The notes below the pieces were generated by a model, which saw only the letters and a list, made by a program, of their open reading frames with translations, searched no databases and was not told the origin of the DNA. A stretch of 64,000 nt of DNA from Dactylonectria macrodidyma (taxonomy: Eukaryota > Ascomycota > Sordariomycetes > Hypocreales > Nectriaceae), in the NCBI GenBank assembly GCA_020744425.1, contig JAGMUV010000032.1, positions 620,001 through 684,000 of the forward strand, read 5' to 3'. Of the stretch, positions 44,461 through 53,553 are shown one piece after another (position 1 is the stretch's first letter; each line of letters starts with the position of its first letter). The translations under genes and the position numbers were made by a program.

Positions 44461-45955
44461 GGTGCAGGCTGCAGCGTTGGCGCCCAAGCGGATGGTGTCG
44501 ATGCTGTGGCGAGGCGCGAGAAACATCGAGAAAGCAAGACCAGTTAATGACAGACACGAAGCAGAGGCTGGCCTCAAACGCCAGAATGTCATTCAATGGT
44601 TTGCTGGTCGTAATAGGACGGCAAGGGCGTCACGATGGATGGTAGGGACAAGCGAGAGCTGAGAGAATTGGGCACGCCTGCTGACGGGCGAGCGAGGGGT
44701 TAAGGCGCTGCTGCCAGCTGCCAGTGAGGCGTGCAATTATGGTAAATACTTCCAGTGGCTTCGAAAGATGCAAGTTACATGACCTGCTCGCTGAACTAAC
44801 GAAGGGGGGGGGGCCAAAAAGCGAATGAAGTGTGAAGGGGGTGGGTGTGGGTGTGCCTGGTCTGTCGGTGTGTTGATGTGTTGGTGTCGGGTCTGATATT
44901 AACCAGGGACCTAGAGTAAATAAATGGCTGCCTCGCTGGTTCGCGTCTGGTTCGCATCTGGTTCAAAATGGTGGTTCGCAATCGCATGCGGCTCTTGCTG
45001 TGGCCCCCGGTGTTTTGCGCTTCGCTATCCGCACACCCTAATGTAGGGGGTCTATGACCACCAACACCTATATCGAGGTGCCCAGTGCCCACTAACCTCG
45101 AGTGTCATGCGTCAAATGATCCGAGCGCGACCGGGAGGGCGAGGGTGATCACTAAGAACGAACTCGCCCGCCCATGTGCTTGCTCGGGTTTTCATTTGGC
45201 CTCCCCGAACCTCGTGGCCAAAGCCGGAGGGCGAAGCCTGAGTGACATCCCAATACTGGCCTCTTTTCAACCTTGAGACGACAGCGAAGTAGCCCAGACG
45301 AATCTGCCTGGGCTCCTGGAGCATCGCTTGTGCGCACGGACATGTTCCTTAGTGACTCCCAGGTTTGGGAGGGTGTGGTGGGATGGAGGCCGTCGCAGCA
45401 AAGTAAAAGGCTTAGCGTGGCTTGACTGCATCTCCGATCGGAACCAAAGCCTCGATGGTGGTGCTTAGTGCTATTTGACTTGGAGCTTCGTCGCTGCTCG
45501 ATTCCATGTATCGACGCCTAGGGCTGTCTTGAGTAGTGTCTTCCTCTTAAGTTGCATATGTTGTGATATATTCTTTAATTGACCAGATTTATCCGGTGTA
45601 CTAACATTCGGGTCTTATGCCGCCACACTAGGGGTCAATCCAACACATGACTAGATATCTAACAACTGACTTGCACAGGGGTCTAAAATCATGGGTTGCC
45701 CCCTGGCGGGTTTAACGCCCACCCGTTGGTTGAAAGGCAGTAGTGGGTGGCGGGATAGCCTGATTTAAGCCAGGCAATGTGGATCGACGCGCTGCCACAG
45801 CCAAAAGTTGCTACGCCGATGCCCACTTTCTCTTGCAAAGATTTCCCTCTCATCCTCTCTGGTAGTGGTTTTATTTTCCATTATCCTGCCATTTACAAAC
45901 TCGCTATTTTCAACCTCGCGCAGATCTTATCAACATAACACGTGATCCGTACGGC
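44461..45955. other. gene-free stretch, G- and GT-rich in places
   Basis: No supported gene. A run of G near 44803-44813 and GT-rich sequence at 44840-44890. The last ~100 bases before 45956, pyrimidine-rich with CATAACACG, probably form the leader of the next gene. Confidence 0.4.
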
Positions 45956-46960
45956 ATGGATGACCCATCCTGGGCATGGCCGGCCTGGAAGTTCGACATG
46001 AAGAGAGGGGACTTATTCACCAAGCTTCACGACCAGTATAACACCTATCCATCCCCCATTCAAGACCCTGATGCCTTCCACCACGATATCTTCGAAATCT
46101 CCCACAAGGCCAACTCCGCTACCGAATTTCATCATTTGGCCAACAATCGCAGGCAACAACGCCTCCGCGAATTGAACGACGCTCTTGAATCTGCGAGTCT
46201 GGAGATCATCGCAAACCCAAGTCTTGTCAGTTCGCCTCAGTGGCAACATGCTGTCCAACTCTTTCGTACAAATTCCTTCGACTCCCTTGTTCGCTACTTC
46301 GCTTCTTACCTCCCCACCGACCACCTTTGGCATCCGTTGTGTCATGCCTCTACTCCTGTCACCAGCAGCACTGAGCTCATGCCCCATTTACCAGACAAGG
46401 AGTATGAGCGCACCAGAACGTACGACCCCAGCAGTACAAGGTGGCGACCCTCTCCGTTATCCTCGATACTCCCGCCCGGCTTATCCGGCACTCCAGCGAG
46501 AGACCGGCCTGTTGAGTGGAATGAATCTGTGAATACCGTGGCCCCGGCGGTGCTCTTTCCCTCTTCAGAGTCTGCGCGCTTTCCACCTCAAGAATCTAGC
46601 TCACATGTCGACCGTGGCGAAGAAATGACACGACCTGGTGATGACACGTCGACGATGCCCGATTCCAAGACTTTAGAGACGGCGGAGTGTGGGAATGAAA
46701 CTGCATATAATGAGGGAGTACGCCCCAAAGAGAGTTTACCTGCTAAACAGCTCGCCAAACAGGTCGAGTTTAGAGGCAGCCACTCGGAAAGCCAGATGAG
46801 TCGCCACCTTCATTGTCGAAGGACAGCCCAACCCATGGCCTTGACATCTTCGGCCACGGCTACACTAGCTTCAGGACCGTCGCAAACCACAACCACTTTA
46901 GCCAACTCGATTCGGCCAACCAATGAGGCTCGAGCGGGAACCAAACGAAAACGTTCTTGA
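45956..46960 (+). CDS. conserved fungal hypothetical protein, 334 aa
   Basis: Single exon starting MDDPSWAWPAWKFDMKRGDL. The first ~140 residues are helical and look conserved (FHHDIFEISHKAN, RELNDALESASLEIIANP, HAVQLFRTNSFDSLVRYFASYLP). The remainder is low-complexity Ser/Thr/Pro-rich and ends with a basic GTKRKRS tail that could act as a nuclear signal. The style matches an uncharacterised Pezizomycotina family; no catalytic motif is visible. The frame is intact. Confidence 0.7.
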   Translation: MDDPSWAWPAWKFDMKRGDLFTKLHDQYNTYPSPIQDPDAFHHDIFEISHKANSATEFHHLANNRRQQRLRELNDALESASLEIIANPSLVSSPQWQHAVQLFRTNSFDSLVRYFASYLPTDHLWHPLCHASTPVTSSTELMPHLPDKEYERTRTYDPSSTRWRPSPLSSILPPGLSGTPARDRPVEWNESVNTVAPAVLFPSSESARFPPQESSSHVDRGEEMTRPGDDTSTMPDSKTLETAECGNETAYNEGVRPKESLPAKQLAKQVEFRGSHSESQMSRHLHCRRTAQPMALTSSATATLASGPSQTTTTLANSIRPTNEARAGTKRKRS

Positions 46961-47639
46961 GAGATAGAAATTCGCACGGAAGCTAAATCGTGTGTTCATT
47001 AAGTTGGGGATCTCAAGGAGGAGAAAGATTGACTAGGTATCGTATGACAACTGGATCTAGATGATTAATTTCATTTCAAACCACGGAATCTCACCAGAAC
47101 GACACCAGTGGTGATAGCAAGCAGATCGAGACGGACAGCAACGACAATGTTGGAACTTGGTAAGGATAACCTCCCCGTGTCATTCATCCCACTTTACTTA
47201 CAGTTCCATAGTGCGCCTTCTGCCAGCGACTCTATTAGTGGCAAGATGGATCAGATCACCCATGAGAACAAGTCCAAGACCCATCAGCAGTAGCCAAGGT
47301 TATGAATACCATTAGTATGTGACAAAAAGCACTATCTAGGTCGACATTTCGAGGCGATCTGGACGCTATTACTAAAGGGAAACAGACCCGTTAAGTGCAT
47401 CACACTGTAAAAAATGACGTTTTAATGGATAGATTGACCTTCTCCTTCTATATTCTCCTCCTTTAGATAGGAAACCAAAAGAATTTCTTGTCTAACTCAC
47501 AAGTGACCTTCTCCCCGGTCATCTGTATTGTGAGGGAACGATCATGTGACTTTCATACTTTATGAATAGTCTCACTTTATGAATATTGTATAAATAGCTT
47601 TAAGTCAGAGCTTTCCTTAGGAATCTCTTTCTCTCCTTG
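46961..47639. other. gene-free stretch, possible copia 3' LTR region
   Basis: No gene. On the minus strand it follows the copia RNase H fragment and holds a CTATTTATACAATATTCATAAAGT box and repeated ATTCATAAAGT, as in an LTR promoter; LTR boundaries are not resolved. Confidence 0.35.
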
Positions 47640-47857
47640 TAAACAATCATTTTGCCCAAGTCGCACTCGACCTCGTTCGTGCTCTTGTCCCGTCACACCC
47701 AGCAGCTGTGGGTGTCAACGTGCCTGAGGGCAGTCTTGATCCTAGGGGTCTCGAGGGTTACGAGCCGGATAGTCTGTTGGTTGTCACATTCAACGATAAG
47801 TGGCTGGTCCAGCTGAAGGCCCAGCTGATCAAAGAGCCGTTGGGTTGCTAGGGCTTC

Positions 47858-48111
47858 TGTTGGAACATCGCGGCCAAGATACATAATTACAAGCAGCAGA
47901 TGGGATGCGGCAGGTGGTATGTGCGCCCACCTGGAAGCGATAAGGGGACTGCCTTATCGACCTATGGGGCACAGATCCATATCTCCCCACTGCGCACCTG
48001 CTGGCTAGTTAGATGATACAACAACACAAGATCCATCAATACGAAGCCTAAATACAGCACTATTTCGGCTTCAACCAGTGGTTCGAACCCTACCCTTGTG
48101 AAACCTACAGC
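47858..48111. mobile_element. solo LTR, copy 1, 254 bp
   Basis: Starts TGTTGGAACATC and ends GAAACCTACA, i.e. TG...CA. Flanked by the perfect 5-base target repeat GCTTC (47853-47857 and 48112-48116). Inserted in the copia RNase H. It contains GGTTCGAACCC, which resembles a Pol III B box but is a palindrome and is not backed by a tRNA fold. Orientation is not determined. Confidence 0.85.
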
Positions 48112-48328
48112 TTCCTTAGCTGTGTGTGTGAAGGCAATGAGCTCGGCTTCTGTTGACGACGTTGTGACTGTATCTTGCTTCCCGGCTTTCCAGCTGATAG
48201 GTCCGCCAAAGAGGGATAAAATCGATCCCTGGGACGATTTCCGGCTGATCCGATCGTCTGTGAAGGATGCGTCTGATGCGATTTGAAGGTCGTTGCTGCA
48301 TTGGGCTGTTACGGCTGTCTTCGAAGTC

Positions 48329-48400
48329 CTAGGAAAGTCAGGATCACTAGGGACGTCAGGGTCCCTAGGAAGGTCAGGATCTCTAGGGAGGTCGTCTCTA
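48329..48400. repeat. 18-bp tandem repeat, four copies
   Basis: Units of the type CTAGGAAGGTCAGGATCT begin at 48329, 48347, 48365 and 48383. On the minus strand they encode a DPDLPR hexapeptide repeat in the same frame as the RNase H fragment. Confidence 0.8.
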
Positions 48401-48674
48401 GAGACCTCGGGGTCCCTAAGCATGGAGGTACTCCGACAGTTCGCTGAGGACTGGGAGCACCGGCTCGGCAATGGAGCAGCAGTGCGCATTCCAACATACG
48501 GAGTTCTTGTTCACGGCATCCGTACTAGCTCGATGGATGTGAGCCGACTTGAGGACTTCGGATAGTAAGGCGGTATAAGTCGGATCAAGGGCAGAATTGG
48601 TGCTACTAGTAGCCACGGACGAGACTACCTCAGGTTGGAGGTATGCAGCGACTTGTGTATTGATTTGCTCATTA

Positions 48675-48748
48675 CCATCCGGCACCACCTAATGGACACC
48701 CCCACCTAATGCACCACCAAAAATTTGACCCTCCCATACAAAATCCAA
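48675..48748. repeat. left 74-bp TIR of pogo-like element
   Basis: Perfect inverted match to 51080-51153. Confidence 0.92.
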
Positions 48749-48830
48749 TTTTTGATGTACACAAAAACAGGCCCAATCCTCAATCAATAAACGATGCTTT
48801 GGAGAAGGCTTCTAGAAATTTAATCAAATT

Positions 48831-50595
48831 TTACTCTCTGCGTGGTTTTTTGACCTCCCGACCGCTCCGTGTGCGCTGGCAGTGCTTTGTTACGACCATA
48901 AAGTCCTCATTTTCGTCCTCTGACCTGACACCCACCTCAATCACCGACTCGACCTCCTCATCCACATCCACCTCTATTTCTGCCTCCTTTGAGTCATGAA
49001 GAGCTTCTCCAGCCGCTAGAGCCTCCGCTAGAGCCATGAATCGTCGGTTCGGGTTCGGTACCGCCTTTCTTTTCTTCCCTCGCCGCACCTGGGCCATCTG
49101 CTCTTCGAGGCCAGTAATCCGCGAATTCTGAACGGCCACCTTCATCTCTAAAGCTTCCAGCCCCTTTGCGATCTTACTGTACTTCCGTCTGGTCGGTCGA
49201 CTTCGGTGTTTGGCCATATCCCTCACTTGCCGGCTCGTTTTCGGCGTATCATCTGAGTGCAGTTGAGTAGGGCTCGGCGTCTTGAACTCTTCCAGCAGTT
49301 TTTCTTTGTCCGGTTGAATTTCCGGATGTGTTAAAGCTTTGTGACGGTTTATAGGCCAATTTCCAGTAAACCTCCAGCCGGACAAGATAATCTCCTTCCT
49401 CATGCCCGCCTCCCTGGCTTTCGCGTATGCCCGAATAAAGTTGACTTTGTCAACTGGTGCAGAATCGGTCAAACTAGCCAGCTTTTGGAGTTCTTTCCGA
49501 TACGCACCTTTGATGACATTAAAAATTCCATTATCTAACGGTTGCAAACCATGGGAACAATGTGCTGGTAGGTAACAGCAGTAGACATTGTTCAGAAAGC
49601 ACGTGGCCATCCACTCGTCCTGCCTGCTCGTTAGCGACCCTATAGCGGGTGACTCCGTGGCGAAAACCCCAAAAGGCTCACCTGCGCATGGCTCCCGTGA
49701 CCGTCAAGGATAATAAGTCTCGCATCCGATGCATCACGAGGCTCTGTTTGAGGTAGATAAACGTCCTTCAACCACTCGAGAGCTATATGGTTGTCGGTCC
49801 AGCCGTTCGGTGATGTGATGTAGTGCCAGTCCGCTATCAATTCGAATTCGTTAAGAAACCACTGCTTCTGCAGCTCTTTTCCTTTAAAGATAATTCCCGG
49901 TTTCAAAGCGCGACCAGTTGCGGTGACAGCCTCAATGAACGAGGTCCAAGTGCGCGACTGGGTGCCTTTCAACATCGCCTTCTTCTTCGGGTCAGAGCTC
50001 CCGATTACGAGGCTGTCCAAGCCTTATGGACAACCAATTAGTTATGACCTACAAAAACCCATAGGGAACTTATAGAGGACTTACCGAAACCCGCCATTAT
50101 GCCGCCCTCGTCTACGTTAACTGTGTTCTCAGGCTTGATCCAGCCGTATTCCGTCTCCCGGATATCGAAGTACCAATTGACCGCCTTTGGTGTAAAACCG
50201 TTAAATCTGGCGGCTTCCTGACGGTTTCCAAGCTTGGTAGATAGTTTTGAGTGTCGCTTGATGAACCTGGAGGTCCAGTTTTTACCCAATGGCTTGTTAT
50301 CGCCTTGTTGTTGAAGGAGGGCCTCGACACAGGCGCGGAGTTGGCTGTGCGAGGGAGCATAGCCCAGAGACTCTTGCCGCAGCACCCAACGAACGAGGAT
50401 CTCCTCTTGGCTCTTTGAAATACGCTGGTGGGCCTGGACACGTTCATTCCTGCTCGCTTGACCGGAAAGTCTTCTAGAAATGGTTGACCGAGGCACTCCA
50501 CGTTTCTCGGCCGCTCCTGTCTGTGATAGGCCTCTATCAGTGATATCGAATATAGCCTCAGCTACGTCATCTTCGGTATAATTACGGTGAACCAT
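48831..50595 (-). CDS. pogo/Fot1-like DDE transposase, 546 aa
   Basis: Exons 50595-50085, 50022-49682 and 49619-48831 total 1641 bases in frame; both introns (62 bases each) have GT-AG ends. N-terminal psq-type helix-turn-helix (MVHRNYTEDDVAEAIFDI, GVPRSTISRRL) and a CENPB/Tc5-like HTH (LVRWVLRQESLGYAPSHSQL) bind the TIRs. The DDE_1 catalytic aspartates are visible in NVDEGG (end of exon 1), ILDGHGSH (exon 2) and GLQPLDNGIF (exon 3). A coiled, acidic C-terminus follows. No lesion is seen, so the protein is probably functional. Confidence 0.9.
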
Positions 50596-50703
50596 TGCAG
50601 AAGGAGTTCCGACAGCAACTTAGGTGAAAACTCGGCTTGAGTAGATGGAGTCGACTAGGGTGGATGAGGTGAAATGCGAAAAAATTCAAAGGGCTAGAGA
50701 ATC

Positions 50704-50951
50704 TGTTGGAACATCGCGGCCAAGATACATACAAGCAGCAGATGGGATGCGGCAGGTGGTATGTGCGCCCACCTGGAAGCGATAAGGGGACTGCCTTATC
50801 GGCCTATGGGGCACAGATCCATATCTCCCCACTGCGCACCTGCTGGCTAGTTAGATGATACAACAACACAAGATCCATCAACACGAAGCCTAAATACAGC
50901 ACTATTTCGGCTTCAACCAGTGGTTCGAACCCTACCCTTGTGAAACCTACA
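50704..50951. mobile_element. solo LTR, copy 2, 248 bp
   Basis: TGTTGG...CCTACA with the 5-base target repeat GAATC on both sides (50699-50703, 50952-50956). Nearly identical to copy 1; it lacks a 6-base stretch near position 30 and differs by a few C/T or G/A changes. It lies about 108 bases upstream of the transposase ATG. Confidence 0.88.
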
Positions 50952-51079
50952 GAATCAGGCCACGAGACGGGACGGGAAAAAGTAAGGCCGATACTAAAAT
51001 TGCATGAAAAAAGCAATATAGTACAGGCCTTAGTTTGAGAGTACCTTTATTTTTGTCTGAATGCGGTGCAATTGAAAAT

Positions 51080-51153
51080 TTGGATTTTGTATGGGAGGGT
51101 CAAATTTTTGGTGGTGCATTAGGTGGGGGTGTCCATTAGGTGGTGCCGGATGG
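51080..51153. repeat. right 74-bp TIR of pogo-like element
   Basis: Perfect inverted match to 48675-48748. Confidence 0.92.
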
Positions 51154-51155
51154 TA

Positions 51156-51873
51156 TTGAAGCCCGGTGACGAGCACGAGGTTGCTGTGGACGGACCCGTG
51201 GGGCATAACTGGTCCGCCACCTCGCTTGGGAAATGGACCATGTTGCAAGTAAGAAGGCTGTGGACGGTGGGAGGCACGACCTGGGTGGTGCCTTATAATT
51301 ATAGGTCAGGCGCATCGGATGTAGAGAGTGGTTTAGTCGTGTGCTAAAGGGCCATGGTGATTAAATAACTGCCCTCGGATATGCTGTTGCCTATGTTAAG
51401 ACGGATTGGGCTTCCATTGCGACGGAACGCGTCTGGACACGTGTCCGCGCCGGGACAGTTTCACCTCGGGACGCTTCAATGCAGGCTAAGTGATGACAAT
51501 AATCGGCAGCGCTGGTGCACTAATGTCCCATCATGTACCACAGGCCACCCCCCGCCACAAGCTTACCTTGGCTGGGGATGGGGGTCGACCGATGCGCCCA
51601 TGGACCAAAAAGAGTGCGTGGCGAGGGCTTGGCTCTTATGCACTGTATTGCAACCCCGCCAGCAGTCTTGCGGACATTGGCTAAGCCTCCACCATCAGAG
51701 GTTCTGGAGACTTCATCATGGCCCAAGGGCCGGAAAAGTTGAGCCGGAGTGGTAATTGTTTTATTAGGTCCGTTTCGGTCGGGTCGAGTAGCATCTCGAC
51801 CATCCCTAACTATTTCCAAGACCAAAGTGCGTCCAAGCCGGCTCCTCCCAGCCGATTTGGTGACTTAACAGTA
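51156..51873. other. gene-free stretch
   Basis: No supported gene. The first ~100 bases are the right flank of the pogo insertion site; joined across one TA to the left flank, they give an open minus-strand frame of about 80 codons with no recognised domain. Confidence 0.4.
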
Positions 51874-51968
51874 ATTCAGCCGAAGGCTGACTCTACATCA
51901 GTTCTTAAGTTTTCCCGAATGCCTTCCGTTAGGAAGGTCTTTGCCTTTCGGTACGAAAGGTCTTCTTA
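51874..51968 (+). mobile_element. Helentron-like 5'-end fragment with two extra hairpins
   Basis: ATTCAGCCGAAGGCTGACT and the following ~30 bases (to CCCGAAT, about 51920) match the 5' end of the left Helentron copy at 19441. Then come two compact hairpins, CCTTCC-GTTA-GGAAGG (51922-51937) and CCTTTCG-GTA-CGAAAGG (51944-51960), bracketed by CTTAAG at both sides. Confidence 0.6.
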
Positions 51969-52121
51969 AGCTATGGGATTTTTCACCCCCGAAATTTGGC
52001 GCCCCCCCCTGCAAAATTTCGCCTCGAGCCCCCTTCACTTCGCTATGGAGACCCGCTCCTGCCCAACCTTCTCCCTGCTGTCATTGATTTCTGTATCAAC
52101 GGCTGATTTCCCGAAATAATG

Positions 52122-53126
52122 CTATGCAATCCGAGCCCAAACGTTGAGGCTACTATTGTCATCCCCGTTATTGAGATAAGCTGTGGTATATGTTCTTGGC
52201 CATAGGTCGTGTCTACCCCGCTTTGCGCAGCTGTGGCTAAGGACCTTGAAGTCTGACCTCTTCTTGTTTCTGAGCAAAGCCTTGTCTGCAGATTTCTTAA
52301 ACGTCCTATCGCGACCCTCCGTTGTCCCAAAGAAGCGTTTCGCGGCATCTGGATAATCGGACTCTCTCACTAGGATGTGCCTTTCCTTGTCAGACGTTTT
52401 TTCTTCAAGGCTTGGGAGTGCTACATCAAGCCGGCCCGCAATAGCGAGCTTGATGTTGCCCTCAACTTCGCCGCGTTCTGGTTTGTCAGGGTCCTCCTCG
52501 AATATGATAGTGTCCCATCCATCATACGGTTCCTTCAGGTGGTTTACAAAACCCCTTTCTGCGCGATCTTGCTCCGGATTTTCGCTAAATAGGCGGGACC
52601 TGGAGCTCGAATCCCTTTCGACCCGGGGAGGCACCTTGCGGGGGTTTTGCAACCGGTACGCTGTGATGAGAGCTTTTAGGGCGTTGTCGCCATGGCAATC
52701 GCCATCCAGAAGGTCGAGCGCTTCAGGGCATATTCGAATCCAGTCAGAAGCGAAAGCTAGCAGACGAGCCGCGTCATCGTTAACCTCGTGCTTGAGGCGG
52801 AACTCGCAACGGAATTTTACATCGGCAAAATCGCAACCATACAGCGGGCATTCTTGTTGGAGTGCTCGCCAACCAGGTAAAGCGGTGACGTCTGGCACCA
52901 GTGCATCGAACAAGGGCCAAATATCTTTTGGCAAGTTGCTGCCTCGCTGTTTGGGGGGATTCTCGATATCAGTGGTGTAAGTGCGGCGTGGGATCAATGA
53001 TGGGTTTAGGGTGTCGGATTTCGCTTGTGTTCGGGCAGACTCAGCCAATGAGATCACGTCTGGGACGAACAGTACCCTTGTCGATTTCCAGGAACTAGTA
53101 CGCATCGGTTTTAAATGGAACGCCAT
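52122..53126 (-). CDS. unknown protein, 334 aa
   Basis: First ATG at 53126 (MAFHLKPMRTSSWKS). The middle section RALQQECPLYGCDFADVKFRC and EVNDDAARLLAFASDWIRICPEALDLLDGDC looks like a folded, mostly helical domain with several cysteines. The C-terminal half is highly charged (ERHILVRESDYPDAAKRFFG, KALLRNKKRSDFK). No known domain recognised. The last ~50 residues may be out of frame: another frame (52348-52043) gives a more hydrophobic end. The upstream non-ATG extension is hydrophobic but probably non-coding. Confidence 0.5.
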   Translation of the reverse strand: MAFHLKPMRTSSWKSTRVLFVPDVISLAESARTQAKSDTLNPSLIPRRTYTTDIENPPKQRGSNLPKDIWPLFDALVPDVTALPGWRALQQECPLYGCDFADVKFRCEFRLKHEVNDDAARLLAFASDWIRICPEALDLLDGDCHGDNALKALITAYRLQNPRKVPPRVERDSSSRSRLFSENPEQDRAERGFVNHLKEPYDGWDTIIFEEDPDKPERGEVEGNIKLAIAGRLDVALPSLEEKTSDKERHILVRESDYPDAAKRFFGTTEGRDRTFKKSADKALLRNKKRSDFKVLSHSCAKRGRHDLWPRTYTTAYLNNGDDNSSLNVWARIA

Positions 53127-53156
53127 CCCTGTTAAACAGCACGGTACCCCTGTTCT

Positions 53157-53180
53157 CCTGATAAGATAAGATAAGATAAG
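53157..53180. repeat. (GATAA)n microsatellite
   Basis: About four GATAA units just upstream of the 52122-53126 gene start (minus strand). Confidence 0.8.
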
Positions 53181-53553
53181 GCATAATCCGGACACTGCAA
53201 TAAATATTAATCCGGGCACGTCTAACCCCAGCTCGGAAAACGCCTCTTTATTTCCTATATGTTTTGCAATATTTCTTGTCCAATGAATATCCCAGATTGA
53301 CGCCCATAATGTCTCGTGTTCGTAGATCGTGTTATTTGGCTTCTGCAGGTGTTAAAAACAAAAGCAAGCATATCAGTCAGCGATTGGATATGTCAAACGG
53401 ACCAGGGGGAAATCAAAATATAAGGGGCTGCAGGATAGAAGAGCTCAGTCATCAAGGAGTAATAAAGCAAAAAGGTTTGCGCCCCAGAAGACTATTGAGG
53501 CATATATTTCAATAAAGCGTGTATGAAGAAATACTTTGTTGCATTTTCAAATC

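Larger units (their letters stand above)
47640..48489 (-). pseudogene. Ty1/copia RNase H fragment interrupted by a solo LTR
   Basis: The minus strand reads DPDLPR-type repeats, then LQIASDASFTDDRISRKSSQ, LFGGPISWKAGKQDTV and TSSTEAELIAFTHTAKEA (the copia RNase H core with D, E and D residues). It is cut by a 254-base insertion (47858-48111) and resumes ALATQRLFDQLGLQL, VECDNQQTIRLV, KTALRHVDTH, then a TGA at about 47693. Removing the insertion and one target repeat rejoins KEA-LATQ in frame. No RT or integrase is present upstream. Confidence 0.8.
48675..51153 (-). mobile_element. complete pogo/Fot1-like transposon with nested solo LTR
   Basis: Perfect 74-base TIRs (48675-48748 and 51080-51153; outer end CCATCCGGCACCACCTAATG) flanked by TA on both sides (48673-48674, 51154-51155). 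It encodes an uninterrupted three-exon transposase on the minus strand. A 248-base solo LTR with its own target duplication sits between the right TIR and the transposase start. Without it the element is 2226 bp. TIR identity and an open frame point to recent activity. Confidence 0.92.

Noticed and set aside
48060..48111. tRNA-derived SINE
   Set aside because: GGTTCGAACCC looks like a Pol III B box and occurs in two dispersed copies, but TG...CA ends, 5-bp target repeats and no poly(A) tail identify solo LTRs.
47858..50951. one full-length LTR retrotransposon bounded by the two similar LTRs
   Set aside because: Each LTR has its own, different 5-bp target repeat on both sides, and the DNA between them is copia debris plus a pogo-like element.
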